Shown: piece after piece, positions 18,402-27,083 of the stretch
Numbering within the stretch: position 1 is the stretch's first letter
How the letters are laid out: every line of letters begins with the position of its first letter
Source of the DNA: Lewinellaceae bacterium
GTDB lineage: Bacteria > Bacteroidota > Bacteroidia > Chitinophagales > Saprospiraceae
Assembly: GCA_016712415.1 (NCBI GenBank)
Contig: JADJRC010000025.1
Span: 4,289 to 68,288, forward strand
Reading direction: 5' to 3'
Length of the DNA: 64,000 nt
Translations under genes and position numbers: made by a program
Notes under the pieces: generated by a model
Databases searched by the model: none
Seen by the model: only the letters and a program-made list of their open reading frames with translations
What the model was told of the DNA's origin: nothing

Positions 18402-18563
18402 TTTGACAAATATCGCAATTGCCCGGCCCTCAAATTGATACAATTATGCAAAAGGATAATACTTTTATGAGCGAATCATAAACTTGTCGTTTTTTTGTCC
18501 TGACATGAAAAACTTACCGGCAAAAATTGGCCCGGCTGCCGGTTCACAAAATGAAATTCTGAA

Positions 18564-19541
18564 ATGAATATTTACCGTGAAATCACACCACTGAAGGCGC
18601 GTGACGTTTTCGTTGTGCTCGATTCCGTCAGCAACGGCTTCGACTACCCGATTCACAATCATCCGGAATACGAACTCAACCTCGTGGCCGGCATATCGGG
18701 CACGCGCATCGTGGGCGATTCCACCGAACGCTACACCGATTACGACCTGGTGCTGATCGGGCCCTATCTGTATCACAAATGGGATGGAGACGAGCAACTC
18801 CAGAAAAGCGGACAACCCTATCGCGTGATCACGATACAGTTTGCCATGGACCTGTTCAGCGGGCAGTTTTTTCAAAAAGAGCGGTTGATGAAAATCCGGA
18901 AACTGCTGAAAGACTCCAGCAGGGGCATCAAGTTTTACGGAAAGTCATTCGAGGAGGCCATGCGCATCATGGTGGGCCTGACGGAAGACAAGGGCTTTAC
19001 CAATATCATTGCGTTTTTACAATTGCTCGATCTGCTTTCGGAAACCACAGAATCGGAATTTCTGGCCAGCGAAGGGTTCCTGCCCCAATCTGCGCGTCCG
19101 GAAAACAACCGCATACAGGTAGCCTACGGCTATATTCTGAAGCATTTTACCGACCAGGACCTGAAGATCGGCAACGTGGCGGCGCAGGTCAACATGAGCG
19201 ATTCGGCGTTCAGTCATTTCTTCCACAAGTACGCCTTCCGGAGTTTCACGCAGTTCCTGATCGACGTGCGGATCGGCCACGCCTGCCAGTTGCTGCTCGA
19301 TACGGACGATACCATCAATCGCATCAGCTTCCGGTCTGGGTTCAACAATGTGGCCAACTTCAACCGGCTGTTCAAGAAATACCGCTCCTGCACGCCCCAG
19401 GAATACCGCAAGCGTTACCTTGAAAAACACGACTTCGACTGGACCCGGCAGGTGACGCCCTGGCAGTTTTTACCGGGGAAAGCGCGGGCGAAGGAAGTGA
19501 TCAACCCTGTGGCCTATTCGACGCGGCTGTTGCATTTGTAG
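18564..19541 (+). CDS. AraC-family transcriptional regulator of the PUL
   Basis: The 325-aa protein has an N-terminal cupin sensor (PIHNHPEYELNLVAG, then TDYDLVLIGPYLYHKW) and a C-terminal double helix-turn-helix at about 205-310 (DLKIGNVAAQVNMSDSAFSHFFHKYAFRSFTQFLIDVRIGHA..., ISFRSGFNNVANFNRLFKKYRSCTPQEYRKRY). It is transcribed divergently from susC, with 162 bases between the two starts, so it is the obvious candidate to sense a sugar and switch on the PUL. Its last 41 bases overlap the convergent flavin monooxygenase gene. The start at MNIYREITP is the only sensible ATG. Confidence 0.93.
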   Translation: MNIYREITPLKARDVFVVLDSVSNGFDYPIHNHPEYELNLVAGISGTRIVGDSTERYTDYDLVLIGPYLYHKWDGDEQLQKSGQPYRVITIQFAMDLFSGQFFQKERLMKIRKLLKDSSRGIKFYGKSFEEAMRIMVGLTEDKGFTNIIAFLQLLDLLSETTESEFLASEGFLPQSARPENNRIQVAYGYILKHFTDQDLKIGNVAAQVNMSDSAFSHFFHKYAFRSFTQFLIDVRIGHACQLLLDTDDTINRISFRSGFNNVANFNRLFKKYRSCTPQEYRKRYLEKHDFDWTRQVTPWQFLPGKARAKEVINPVAYSTRLLHL

Positions 19542-20679
19542 GGATTCCGGCCCTGCGGCCAATCCGCTCCGCAATCGCCGCTGAATCCATCTTGATGTTC
19601 CGCAATATCCCGCTCAGGGGAATGGAAAACCCGCAAAAATACAGCCCTTCGAAGGCCGGATCGTCGAACCACAGGCTGCGTGGATAACCCCAGTCGCTGA
19701 GCAAGCGGTCGCCGTTTTCCACAAAATCCTCGACCCGCGCGTGGTAGCCCGTGCAGGCGATCACAGCGTCGAAGACTTCGGTTCGGCCATCGACGAAGGC
19801 CACCGATTCTTCATTAAAACGTTGAATATCAGGCATGATCTTCACATGACCCTGCTTGATGAGGTCGATGGTGCCGATGTCGATAACGGGCACCTTGCCG
19901 AAGCGGCGCAACTGTTCCGAAGGGGCATAGGGCGATTTCGGCAGACCGTAAGGGCTCATATCGCCCACCGTCAGCCGTTGCACCAGCCGCGCGATAAAAT
20001 CGTAAGCAGCATCGGGCAGTTTGCCGAGTATAATGGCCGTCCGTTGCGCAGGCCTGCCGCCAATATCGCGGCGGATAAAATTGACCGGACTGCGCACCGA
20101 TATATAAGGTGTCGCGCCGTGTTCGTGCAGATCGAGCGCCAGTTCGGCGCCGGTATTGCCGATGCCGACGATCAGTACTTTCTGTCCGGCAAACGGCCGG
20201 GCGCTGCGGTAGTCCCTGCTGTGGATGAACGTCCCCCGGAAATCTTCCTGTCCCGGCCATGTGGGGAAGTTGGGCACCCTGTTGTAACCTGTGGCGACCA
20301 CAACTTGTGCAGACTGGAAAACACCGCTGTCCGTTTCGGTGATCCAGCCGCCGTTTTCACGCCTGATTTTTGAAACATTTTGCCCGAAAAGCGGCGAAAT
20401 GTTCATTTTGCGAACATAATCCTCCCAATACGCGATCAAATCGAGGCGGGGAACGTAGACCGGGTAATGCTCCGGCATGCTGTCGTGCGGCAGGTCGGAG
20501 TGTTCCTTTACCGTGTGCAGATGCAGGCGTTCGTAGTGATCGTGCCAGGAAGCGCCGATCCGGTCGCCTTTTTCCAGTACCAGGAAGGGCAGCCCCATTT
20601 TTGAAAGCCTGCCCGCAACGGCCAGCCCGGCAGGGCCTGCGCCGACAATGAGGGTCTCGGTTTGGTATTGTTCTTTCAT
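19501..20679 (-). CDS. FAD/NADPH-dependent flavin monooxygenase (YUCCA/FMO-like)
   Basis: The 392-aa protein has an FAD-binding GAGPAG at residues 13-18, an ATGYNRVP motif at 129-136 typical of flavin-containing monooxygenases, and an NADPH-binding GIGNTG at 172-177. Near the C terminus, CTGYHARVEDF is a second FMO-type ATG-like motif. Family knowledge: class B monooxygenases oxygenate amines, sulfides, ketones or indole-type acids; the substrate here is unknown. It is 12 bases downstream of ccmB and probably cotranscribed with it. Its 3' end overlaps the PUL regulator tail to tail. Confidence 0.88.
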   Translation of the reverse strand: MKEQYQTETLIVGAGPAGLAVAGRLSKMGLPFLVLEKGDRIGASWHDHYERLHLHTVKEHSDLPHDSMPEHYPVYVPRLDLIAYWEDYVRKMNISPLFGQNVSKIRRENGGWITETDSGVFQSAQVVVATGYNRVPNFPTWPGQEDFRGTFIHSRDYRSARPFAGQKVLIVGIGNTGAELALDLHEHGATPYISVRSPVNFIRRDIGGRPAQRTAIILGKLPDAAYDFIARLVQRLTVGDMSPYGLPKSPYAPSEQLRRFGKVPVIDIGTIDLIKQGHVKIMPDIQRFNEESVAFVDGRTEVFDAVIACTGYHARVEDFVENGDRLLSDWGYPRSLWFDDPAFEGLYFCGFSIPLSGILRNIKMDSAAIAERIGRRAGIPTNATAASNRPQG

Positions 20680-20691
20680 GGCAGGATGGGC

Positions 20692-21348
20692 TTAATCCTT
20701 CCAAACGAAGGGAAACAGGACAAAAGTCAGGGCAACCAGGATGGCATCGATAGCCAACAGGTTGATAATATCTTTTTTATAGGAAGTATCCTGAATCAGG
20801 CGCAGGGCAATTTGCGAGAGCCGGATGAGCGTCAGCAGGATGGGCAGCACCACCGGAAAACTCAGGATGGCCATCAGGGTAGCGCTGTTGTTTGCCCGGG
20901 CTGCTATGGAGGCGATGAAGGTAAAGGCGATGGAAAAGCCAAGGCTGCCCAGCACCAGCACCAGCCAGAAAAGGCCCGGGTCTTTTACCGGATTGCCCGC
21001 CACAACGCTGTAAGCGCCATAGGCCAATCCGCTTAACACAAACAACAACAGGGTATTATAAACGATTTTTGCCAGCAACAGCATCGACGGGTCAGCAATC
21101 TGGTAATAATACAACTGCCGCGCGCCGCTTTCCTGGACAAAACTTTTAACAACGGCATTGATCGAGGCAAAAAGCACGATCAGCCAGAACAGGATGTTCC
21201 ACACCGGCGGCAATACCCGGATACTGGCCACGTACACCACGAATATCATACTGAATACATACAGCACGATGCCGCTGATCGCATAACGCTGGCGGAATTC
21301 GAGCACAATTTCTTTGCGGAGCAGGGTGAGGAACATTTTTACATCCAT
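20692..21348 (-). CDS. ccmB: Heme exporter protein CcmB
   Basis: This membrane protein of about 218 aa has six or so spans. The family-typical N terminus is FLTLLRKEIVLEFRQRYAISGIVLY, and the mid-region FVQESGARQLYYYQIADPSMLLLAKIVYNTL matches CcmB. CcmB is the membrane subunit of the ABC system that delivers heme for c-type cytochrome maturation. The start at 21348 (MDVKMF) is chosen because a perfect -7 box lies 5 bases upstream; 21336 (MFLTLL) is an equally plausible start with a short leader. The longer frame from 21393 would begin inside the promoter. The partner genes ccmA and ccmC are not adjacent. Confidence 0.9.
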   Translation of the reverse strand: MDVKMFLTLLRKEIVLEFRQRYAISGIVLYVFSMIFVVYVASIRVLPPVWNILFWLIVLFASINAVVKSFVQESGARQLYYYQIADPSMLLLAKIVYNTLLLFVLSGLAYGAYSVVAGNPVKDPGLFWLVLVLGSLGFSIAFTFIASIAARANNSATLMAILSFPVVLPILLTLIRLSQIALRLIQDTSYKKDIINLLAIDAILVALTFVLFPFVWKD

Positions 21349-21353
21349 GCCGG

Positions 21354-21361
21354 CAAAGGTA
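21354..21361 (-). promoter_or_regulatory. Bacteroidota -7 box for ccmB
   Basis: TACCTTTG on the minus strand is a perfect TAnnTTTG box. It ends 5 bases before the chosen ccmB ATG at 21348. No good -33 TTTG was found at 19-21 bases. If it is used, the ccmB mRNA would be leaderless or nearly so. Confidence 0.5.
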
Positions 21362-21427
21362 AACACGTCATATTGCAATCTATTTGCGTTCAAAATACTT
21401 TTTGGGATTGAATTTCAGCAGGCGCGC

Positions 21428-21435
21428 TATCTTTG
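21428..21435 (+). promoter_or_regulatory. Bacteroidota -7 box for accD
   Basis: TATCTTTG matches TAnnTTTG exactly and lies 41 bases before the accD ATG. A TTTG at 21401-21404 is 23 bases upstream, slightly wider than the usual 19-21. Confidence 0.6.
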
Positions 21436-21476
21436 CACTCCCGATCAATGCGACCTGAATCAATCAAAAGCAGCCT

Positions 21477-22331
21477 ATGAGTTGGTACAAACGACTGCGG
21501 GAAGGTATATCCACCGCCACCAAGTCGAAAAAAGATGTGCCGGAAGGCATCTGGTTTCAATGCAAAAACTGCAAGCAGGCCAGTACGACACGGGAACTCC
21601 GTGAGAATTTCTATAAATGTCCCAAGTGTGACTACCACACAGCCATTGGCTCGGAGGAATACTTCGACCTGTTGTTCGACGGCCATGAATACACCACGCT
21701 GTTCGACAACCTGATCTCTATCGACTTCCTGAAGTTTACCGACCTGAAGCCTTACGACAAGCGGCTTGAGGATACCATGAAAAAGTCCGGCCTCCGCGAC
21801 GCCATCGCGGTCGGGGAAGGCAAGGTGAATGGATACCCGCTGGTTATCGCCGCAATGGACTTCAAATTCATCGGCGGCTCCATGGGTTCTGTCGTCGGAG
21901 AAAAAATATCGCTCGCCATAGACCGGGCTCTGGAGACAAAGACCGGACTGCTGATTATCTCCAAATCCGGCGGCGCACGCATGATGGAAAGCGCGTTTTC
22001 GCTGATGCAGATGGCCAAAACAAGCGCCAAACTTACCCTCCTGGCCAGGGCCGGACTGCCTTATTTCTCGCTCATGACCGACCCGACAACGGGTGGCGTC
22101 ACGGCCTCGTTCGCTATGCTGGGCGATGTCAATATTGCCGAGACGGGTGCGCTCATCGGCTTTGCCGGACCGCGGGTGATCCGCGAAACCATCAAACGCG
22201 ACCTTCCGGAAGGATTCCAGACCGCTGAATTTTTGCTGGAAAACGGATTTGTCGACCTGGTGGTCAACCGCAAGGATTTGAAAGAAACAATGGGCGATCT
22301 GTTGTCCTTTTTTCACCGGGATAACAACTAA
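21477..22331 (+). CDS. accD: Acetyl-CoA carboxylase carboxyltransferase subunit beta
   Basis: The 284-aa protein has the N-terminal zinc ribbon with Cys29, Cys32, Cys48 and Cys51 (CKNC...CPKC). The crotonase-fold carboxyltransferase core follows (GGSMGSVVGEKI, SGGARMMES, DPTTGGVTASFAMLGD, AGPRVIRETIKRDLPEGFQ). With AccA it moves the carboxyl group from biotin to acetyl-CoA, giving malonyl-CoA for fatty-acid synthesis. The length is normal and the frame intact. It has its own promoter, and the next gene starts 2 bases after its stop, suggesting cotranscription. Confidence 0.97.
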   Translation: MSWYKRLREGISTATKSKKDVPEGIWFQCKNCKQASTTRELRENFYKCPKCDYHTAIGSEEYFDLLFDGHEYTTLFDNLISIDFLKFTDLKPYDKRLEDTMKKSGLRDAIAVGEGKVNGYPLVIAAMDFKFIGGSMGSVVGEKISLAIDRALETKTGLLIISKSGGARMMESAFSLMQMAKTSAKLTLLARAGLPYFSLMTDPTTGGVTASFAMLGDVNIAETGALIGFAGPRVIRETIKRDLPEGFQTAEFLLENGFVDLVVNRKDLKETMGDLLSFFHRDNN

Positions 22332-22333
22332 CG

Positions 22334-23269
22334 ATGTCTGCGCCACTCCGGTTGTGTTTTTTGCCTTATACCAGTGCGCTGCCGGCCATCCTGCTCCTGC
22401 TTTTGCACCTGTCGGGCTGTACGGGCAAAACGCCCGCCGGCGAAGCGCCGGCCACTACCCTGCCCTATCAACTCGACAAACCCGACACGGTATTTGTCAT
22501 GCCGCAACAGCTGAGGGAGATTTCCGGACTGAGCATGTCATCCGATGAGCGCCATTTGTTGGCGGTCAATGATGAAGAAGGCCTCATTTATTATATTGAT
22601 CCCGAAACGGGGGTTATCAATTCGACCTTTCATTTTGGAGAGACCGGCGATTACGAAGGTGTGGAAGCAGCCGGTGGCGACATCTACGCGGTAAAAAGCA
22701 ACGGTGTCTTATCGCGGATCATGCCCGATTCCGGGAAAGTGGAAACATACCCGACCGGCCTGAAAAAAAGCAATGATGTGGAGGGGCTTGCTTTTGACGT
22801 TGCCAACAATCGCCTGCTGCTGGCCTGTAAGGGAAAAGACGGTAAAAACCCGGCCATAAAAGGGGAAAGGGTTATTTATGCGTTCGATCTCTCCGGCAAA
22901 CGGCTGAGTGAAACGCCGGTTATTACACTCCATCTCGCTGAAATAGGTCGGTTAAAAAAACCGGTGTCCGGTTTTTCTCAAAAACTGAACGATTTTTTCT
23001 CCACCGACCAAAAATCTGATGCGTTCGGACCGTCCGGTCTGGCTTTCTGCCCGATTGACGGCAACCTCTATATCATTGCGTCGGTGGGAAAGGCAATAGC
23101 CGTGCTGCAGCCTGACGGTAAAATCGCACAGGTGGAATGGTTGTCCTCCGATGTGTTCAGGCAACCCGAAGGCATTTGTTTCGACCGCCGGGGACGGATG
23201 TACATCAGTTCGGAAGGCGGGAAGAAGGGTTATGGAAAAATATTGCGGTTTTCGCCTCAAAACCGCTGA
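22334..23269 (+). CDS. SdiA-regulated-like beta-propeller lipoprotein
   Basis: The 311-aa protein has a lipoprotein signal with Cys29 in LLHLSGC. The mature part resembles the SdiA-regulated family propeller: LREISGLSMSSDERHLLAVNDEEGLIYYID, GDYEGVEAAGGDIYAV, NDVEGLAFD, SDAFGPSGLAFCPIDGNLYIIAS and FRQPEGICFDRRGRMYISSEGG. These repeats form one blade each. Its function is unknown; such proteins sit in the outer membrane or periplasm and may bind a ligand. It starts 2 bases after accD stops and converges on the DUF4407 gene, 8 bases away. Confidence 0.8.
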   Translation: MSAPLRLCFLPYTSALPAILLLLLHLSGCTGKTPAGEAPATTLPYQLDKPDTVFVMPQQLREISGLSMSSDERHLLAVNDEEGLIYYIDPETGVINSTFHFGETGDYEGVEAAGGDIYAVKSNGVLSRIMPDSGKVETYPTGLKKSNDVEGLAFDVANNRLLLACKGKDGKNPAIKGERVIYAFDLSGKRLSETPVITLHLAEIGRLKKPVSGFSQKLNDFFSTDQKSDAFGPSGLAFCPIDGNLYIIASVGKAIAVLQPDGKIAQVEWLSSDVFRQPEGICFDRRGRMYISSEGGKKGYGKILRFSPQNR

Positions 23270-23277
23270 ACCATCTG

Positions 23278-24411
23278 CTATAACTCTCCGGCCACATTGC
23301 CCACTTTCCAGTCGTAGGGTCGACTCTTGAGCGTTTCCAGTTTTTCTTTCAGTTTATGGTCGATCAGGGCCTTTTCTGCAGAGATGCGCGCCATAACGAG
23401 GTGTGCGCCGGTTTCTGTCTCGAATTTCAACTTGTTCCGGACGGTGTTTGACAACAGCGTTGTTTTTTCCAGGTTGGCCATCTCGAACACATGTTCGTGT
23501 TCGTGCAGCAGGTAGTCGTACGGACTGCGGTAAGAGATCAGTTTTACCATGATCGGGGCGGTCTCGATAGCGATGAACAACAGCGTGATGAACAGGCTGG
23601 CCCAAAGGATGGCTTCACTGTTGGCCGTCAGCCGGCCCAGGGCTTCCATACGGGCCGCCATACCGTCGTAACGCGAGCGCTGGAGTCCCGTAATTTCGGC
23701 CTGCACGTTTGTTTCCAGCGCCTGAATAGCCGCTTCCTTTCCCTGTATGGCAGGCAGCGCAGAAGCGAGCAAGGCCTCGAGTTCCGTCTGTGCTTTATCG
23801 GCTTCGGCCTTTTTAGCCTTGTAAATCGGTCCCAGGTTTTTTTGACCCGAGCCGCCGGTGCCGTCGGCTTCCTGTACCGCCTGGAGTGTTAACCGGTCGC
23901 GGGATGCCGTTTTTTCGACTATTTCAGCTTTCAAGGCCGCAATTTGTGCGCGTTGTTCGTCGATTTGTGCCTGAAAACGCGTTTTTACACGATCCTCCTG
24001 CTGCTTGTACACCTCCTGTTCCATGGTCACCAGTTCAGCCTGGATTTCTTTTTCAAATATCTTCATCTCCAGCGGCTTGGAAATAACCAGCGCCAGCAAC
24101 ACCGCCAGGGCCATACGCGGCACAGCCACCAGCCAGTCGCGCCACCATTTCCCGTAACTTTTCATGCTCATGACGATGTAACGGTCGAGGTTGAAGATCA
24201 TGAGTCCCCACACCAGGCCAAAGGCAGTGGCGGCCCAGAAGGATTCAAAAACCGTAAACAAGGCATAGCCCGAGGAAAAAAAAGCAAGCACACCGGTAAA
24301 AAAGACCGTGGCGCCGATGCCCATGTATTTATTCCGGTCGGTCGGGCATTTCTCCAGGACGGAAAAATCTACCCCCGAACAAAAGAGGAAAAAGTTTTGC
24401 AGTGTTTTCAT
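23278..24411 (-). CDS. DUF4407 domain-containing membrane protein
   Basis: The product is 377 aa from MKTLQNFFLFCSGVDFSVLEKCP, a start that matches the DUF4407 beginning; the open frame extends to 24630 but the extra 73 residues look like noncoding sequence. Three N-terminal membrane spans (YMGIGATVFFTGVLAFFSSGYALF; FWAATAFGLVWGLMIFNLDR; MALAVLLALVISKPLEM) are followed by a long charged coiled coil (about 145-265). A fourth span comes after that (ILWASLFITLLFIAIETAPIMVKL), then a cytoplasmic tail. The family function is unknown. It lies 124 bases downstream of the HAD gene on the same strand. Confidence 0.85.
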   Translation of the reverse strand: MKTLQNFFLFCSGVDFSVLEKCPTDRNKYMGIGATVFFTGVLAFFSSGYALFTVFESFWAATAFGLVWGLMIFNLDRYIVMSMKSYGKWWRDWLVAVPRMALAVLLALVISKPLEMKIFEKEIQAELVTMEQEVYKQQEDRVKTRFQAQIDEQRAQIAALKAEIVEKTASRDRLTLQAVQEADGTGGSGQKNLGPIYKAKKAEADKAQTELEALLASALPAIQGKEAAIQALETNVQAEITGLQRSRYDGMAARMEALGRLTANSEAILWASLFITLLFIAIETAPIMVKLISYRSPYDYLLHEHEHVFEMANLEKTTLLSNTVRNKLKFETETGAHLVMARISAEKALIDHKLKEKLETLKSRPYDWKVGNVAGEL

Positions 24412-24535
24412 AAGCAGCAAAATAAGATAAAGGCGTTGTACAGCACCGTTTAACTTCAAAACACCCGGAATTATTGGCGAGACAAAACTTTTTTCGATGG
24501 GATGCAGGCAGCGGCTGACAAACGGCGGCGGCAAA

Positions 24536-25147
24536 TCAGCCAAGCAGGCCCAGTTCGAGCAGGTTTTTGCGCAATTGATCCGCGTTCTGAAAATGAATTC
24601 CATTGATCCCAACCGCAGCCGCGCCTTCAATATTTTTTAGGCTGTCGTCGATAAAAACAGCCTTCGACGCGTCCACCTCATACCGCCGCAAAAGCGTTTG
24701 GTAAATATCTGCAAAAGGCTTGCGTGTTTTTTCGTCTCCCGAAACCACAATGCCTTCGAACCAGTGCAGGAAGTCGTATTTGGACAAGGCAACGGGGAAT
24801 GTTTCAGCACTCCAGTTGGTCAGGGCCAGCAGGCGCTGCGCCTTGCGGTCGCGTAACTCCTGCAACACCGATACAGTGTCGTGGATAGGCCCGCCAAGCA
24901 TTTCTTCCCAGCGGCCATAGTAGTCCCGTATCTCGGATTCCCATTCCGGATACTCGCCGACCAGCAATTCGGTGGCCGCCGCCAGCGGCCGGCCGGCGTC
25001 CTGCTCCACATTCCAGTCGTGGGTGCAAATGTTTTCAAAGAAAAAGCGGCGGCGCTCCGGGTCCGGGATAACGTGCTGATACACATACTCCGGGTTCCAG
25101 TCGATGAGTACGCCTCCGAGGTCGAATATGATAGTAGAAACAGCCAT
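24536..25147 (-). CDS. HAD-family phosphatase, YihX-like
   Basis: The product is 203 aa from MAVSTIIFDLGGVLIDW, just past the ychF stop. HAD motifs: I, FDLGGVLID, where the usual second Asp is Gly as in YihX-type members; II, LTNWSAETF; III, Lys in GDEKTRKPFADIYQ; IV, FIDDSLKNIEGA. Such enzymes dephosphorylate sugar phosphates such as glucose-1-phosphate, but the substrate here is not readable. It starts 19 bases after ychF ends, so the two are probably cotranscribed. Confidence 0.9.
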   Translation of the reverse strand: MAVSTIIFDLGGVLIDWNPEYVYQHVIPDPERRRFFFENICTHDWNVEQDAGRPLAAATELLVGEYPEWESEIRDYYGRWEEMLGGPIHDTVSVLQELRDRKAQRLLALTNWSAETFPVALSKYDFLHWFEGIVVSGDEKTRKPFADIYQTLLRRYEVDASKAVFIDDSLKNIEGAAAVGINGIHFQNADQLRKNLLELGLLG

Positions 25148-25166
25148 TTTCTGAAACCTCAAAAAA

Positions 25167-26273
25167 CTACACATTAAACCGGAAGTGCATGATATCGCCG
25201 TCGGTCACGACGTATTCCTTGCCTTCGACGGCCATTTTTCCGGCTTCTTTTACTTTGGCTTCCGAGCCGAAGTGGACAAAATCGTTGTATTTGATGACCT
25301 CTGCCCGGATAAACCCTTTTTCAAAATCGGAGTGGATGACGCCCGCGGCTTCCGGGGCCTTGGCGCCGTTGCGGACCGTCCAGGCGCGCACCTCTTTTTC
25401 GCCGGCGGTGAAATAGGTGATGAGGTTGAGCAGGGTGTAGCAGGCGCGGATGAGCTTGTTTTTACCCGGTTCGCTGGGTCCCATCATTTCGAGAAACTCC
25501 GCGCGTTCTTCCAGGGTTTCCATATCGGCAATCTGTGCCTCAATACCGGCGCAAATCGCGATAACCTCGACATTTTCGCCCGCTACTGATGCGGCAAAAG
25601 CCCTGGTATGGGCATTACCCGATTCCATCGAGCCCTCGTCTACGTTGCAGACGTAGAGCGTGGGTTTGGAGGTCAGCAGCGAGAGGTCGCGCATCACAAG
25701 CGTCTTGCCGTCATCGTCCAGATCGGCGAGCAGTTCGCGGGATGGCCGTCCGCTTTCCAGGTGGGCTTTTACCCGGTTCAGTATGTCGAGGGCTTTCAGA
25801 TCGTCCTTGCTGCCCGCCTTGGCGGCCCGGATCACTTTTTCCAGCCTTTTTTCCACTGTTTCAAGGTCCTTAAGTCCCAGCTCAAGATCGATGATTTCCT
25901 TGTCGCGCACAGGATTGACGGAGCCGTCCACGTGTACCACATTGTCGTCGTCGAAACAACGCACCACATGCACGATGGCATCTACTTCCCGGATGTTGGC
26001 CAGAAACTGGTTGCCCAGCCCTTCACCCTGGCTCGCCCCCTTGATCAATCCGGCGATGTCGACAATCTCCACCGTCGTGGGCACGATGCGTTGCGGGTTG
26101 ACCAGTTCCGACAACTTGTCCAGCCGCGCATCGGGCACCGTGATGACGCCGACATTCGGATCTTTGGTAGCGAAAGGATAGTTGGCAGCCAGGGCCTTCC
26201 CGCTGGTCAGGGCATTAAAAAGAGTGGATTTTCCAACGTTGGGCAGGCCAACGATACCGCATTGAAGAGCCAT
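25167..26273 (-). CDS. ychF: Redox-regulated ATPase YchF (Obg-like)
   Basis: The 368-aa protein shows the P-loop GLPNVGKST at residues 9-17, the switch region DIAGLIKGASQGEGLGNQFL, and a base-recognition segment CNVDE in place of NKxD, which explains the ATP preference of this P-loop GTPase family. The C-terminal TGS-like domain ends ADYVVTDGDIMHFRFNV-like (KEYVVTDGDIMHFRFNV). YchF associates with ribosomes and stress responses. Length and motifs are normal. A -7 box lies 108 bases upstream. Confidence 0.97.
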   Translation of the reverse strand: MALQCGIVGLPNVGKSTLFNALTSGKALAANYPFATKDPNVGVITVPDARLDKLSELVNPQRIVPTTVEIVDIAGLIKGASQGEGLGNQFLANIREVDAIVHVVRCFDDDNVVHVDGSVNPVRDKEIIDLELGLKDLETVEKRLEKVIRAAKAGSKDDLKALDILNRVKAHLESGRPSRELLADLDDDGKTLVMRDLSLLTSKPTLYVCNVDEGSMESGNAHTRAFAASVAGENVEVIAICAGIEAQIADMETLEERAEFLEMMGPSEPGKNKLIRACYTLLNLITYFTAGEKEVRAWTVRNGAKAPEAAGVIHSDFEKGFIRAEVIKYNDFVHFGSEAKVKEAGKMAVEGKEYVVTDGDIMHFRFNV

Positions 26274-26302
26274 TAATATTGTGGGTTTCGTTAATTGGTT
26301 GT

Positions 26303-26334
26303 TTCGTTATTCGTCATTTCGTCATTCGTCAATT
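26303..26334. repeat. Octameric tandem repeat between ychF and acpH
   Basis: Four consecutive 8-base units read TTCGTTAT, TCGTCATT, TCGTCATT and CGTCAATT. They lie in the ychF 5' leader region, between two divergent genes. No coding potential is seen. Confidence 0.6.
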
Positions 26335-26381
26335 TGGCCGATTGCCGGCTGACAGTGGGCGATGTCCCGAAAAAACGGGCG

Positions 26382-26389
26382 CAAAGGTA
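26382..26389 (-). promoter_or_regulatory. Bacteroidota -7 box for ychF
   Basis: TACCTTTG on the minus strand is a perfect TAnnTTTG. It would give a leader of about 100 bases that includes the octamer repeat. No clear -33 TTTG is present at the usual spacing. Confidence 0.5.
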
Positions 26390-26501
26390 GGAAAACCACC
26401 GGTGAAATTTTGGCGGCGTTTTATTCCCGCAAAAAAAGTAACCTTGTATCTTCCCTTCTGTTATCCATTCCATGAACGATGAATAACGACAACAACCAAA
26501 C

Positions 26502-27083
26502 ATGAACCACCTCGCCCATTGTTTCCTTTCCTTTGATGACGAAGACCTGTTGTTGGGTAATTTTATCGGCGACGATGTAAAAGGCAGCGCCTGGAAGGCG
26601 TATCCGGAAAGGGTACAGCGGGGTATTTTGTTGCACCGGGCCATCGACAGTTTCACCGACAACCATCCGGCAACGGCGCAGAGCAAGGAGCGCATCCGGT
26701 CTTTTGCCGGGCGTTATGCGTCGCCGGTAACGGATGTGTTGTACGATCACCTGCTGGCCCTGAACTGGGAGACTTATGCGCCGGAGACATTTGAGGTGTT
26801 TGCAGAAAAAACCTATCAAAGGCTGGAAAAAAGGGCTGAGGACATGCCGCAGGTATTGCAGGAACGCCTGCCGCACATGCTGAAAGGGCGTTTTTTGCAC
26901 GGATACTTTAGCCGAACCGGGCTGGAGTGGGTACTTGGCCAGTTCAACCGGCGCCTCGCCGGTCGCCTCGACGTGCCGGAACTCTCCACCTGTTTCTTTG
27001 AAAACCTCGATCTTTTTTCCACAGACTTCAATCTTTTTTTTCCCGACCTGATCGCCGAAGCCAAAGGAAAAAGCGGGCAATAG
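26502..27083 (+). CDS. acpH: Acyl carrier protein phosphodiesterase
   Basis: The 193-aa protein starts MNHLAHCFLSFDDEDLLLGNFIGDDVKG and contains HRAIDSFTDNHP and YDHLLALNW, the conserved metal-site segments of the ACP phosphodiesterase family (HD-like all-alpha fold). AcpH removes the 4'-phosphopantetheine arm from holo-ACP. The usual length is about 190-200 aa. Its last 56 bases overlap the 3' end of the convergent LytTR gene. Confidence 0.9.
   Translation: MNHLAHCFLSFDDEDLLLGNFIGDDVKGSAWKAYPERVQRGILLHRAIDSFTDNHPATAQSKERIRSFAGRYASPVTDVLYDHLLALNWETYAPETFEVFAEKTYQRLEKRAEDMPQVLQERLPHMLKGRFLHGYFSRTGLEWVLGQFNRRLAGRLDVPELSTCFFENLDLFSTDFNLFFPDLIAEAKGKSGQ

Noticed and set aside
24412..24630. N-terminal extension of the DUF4407 protein
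   Set aside because: The extra 73 residues overlap the HAD gene end and look noncoding; the family begins at MKTLQNFFLF.
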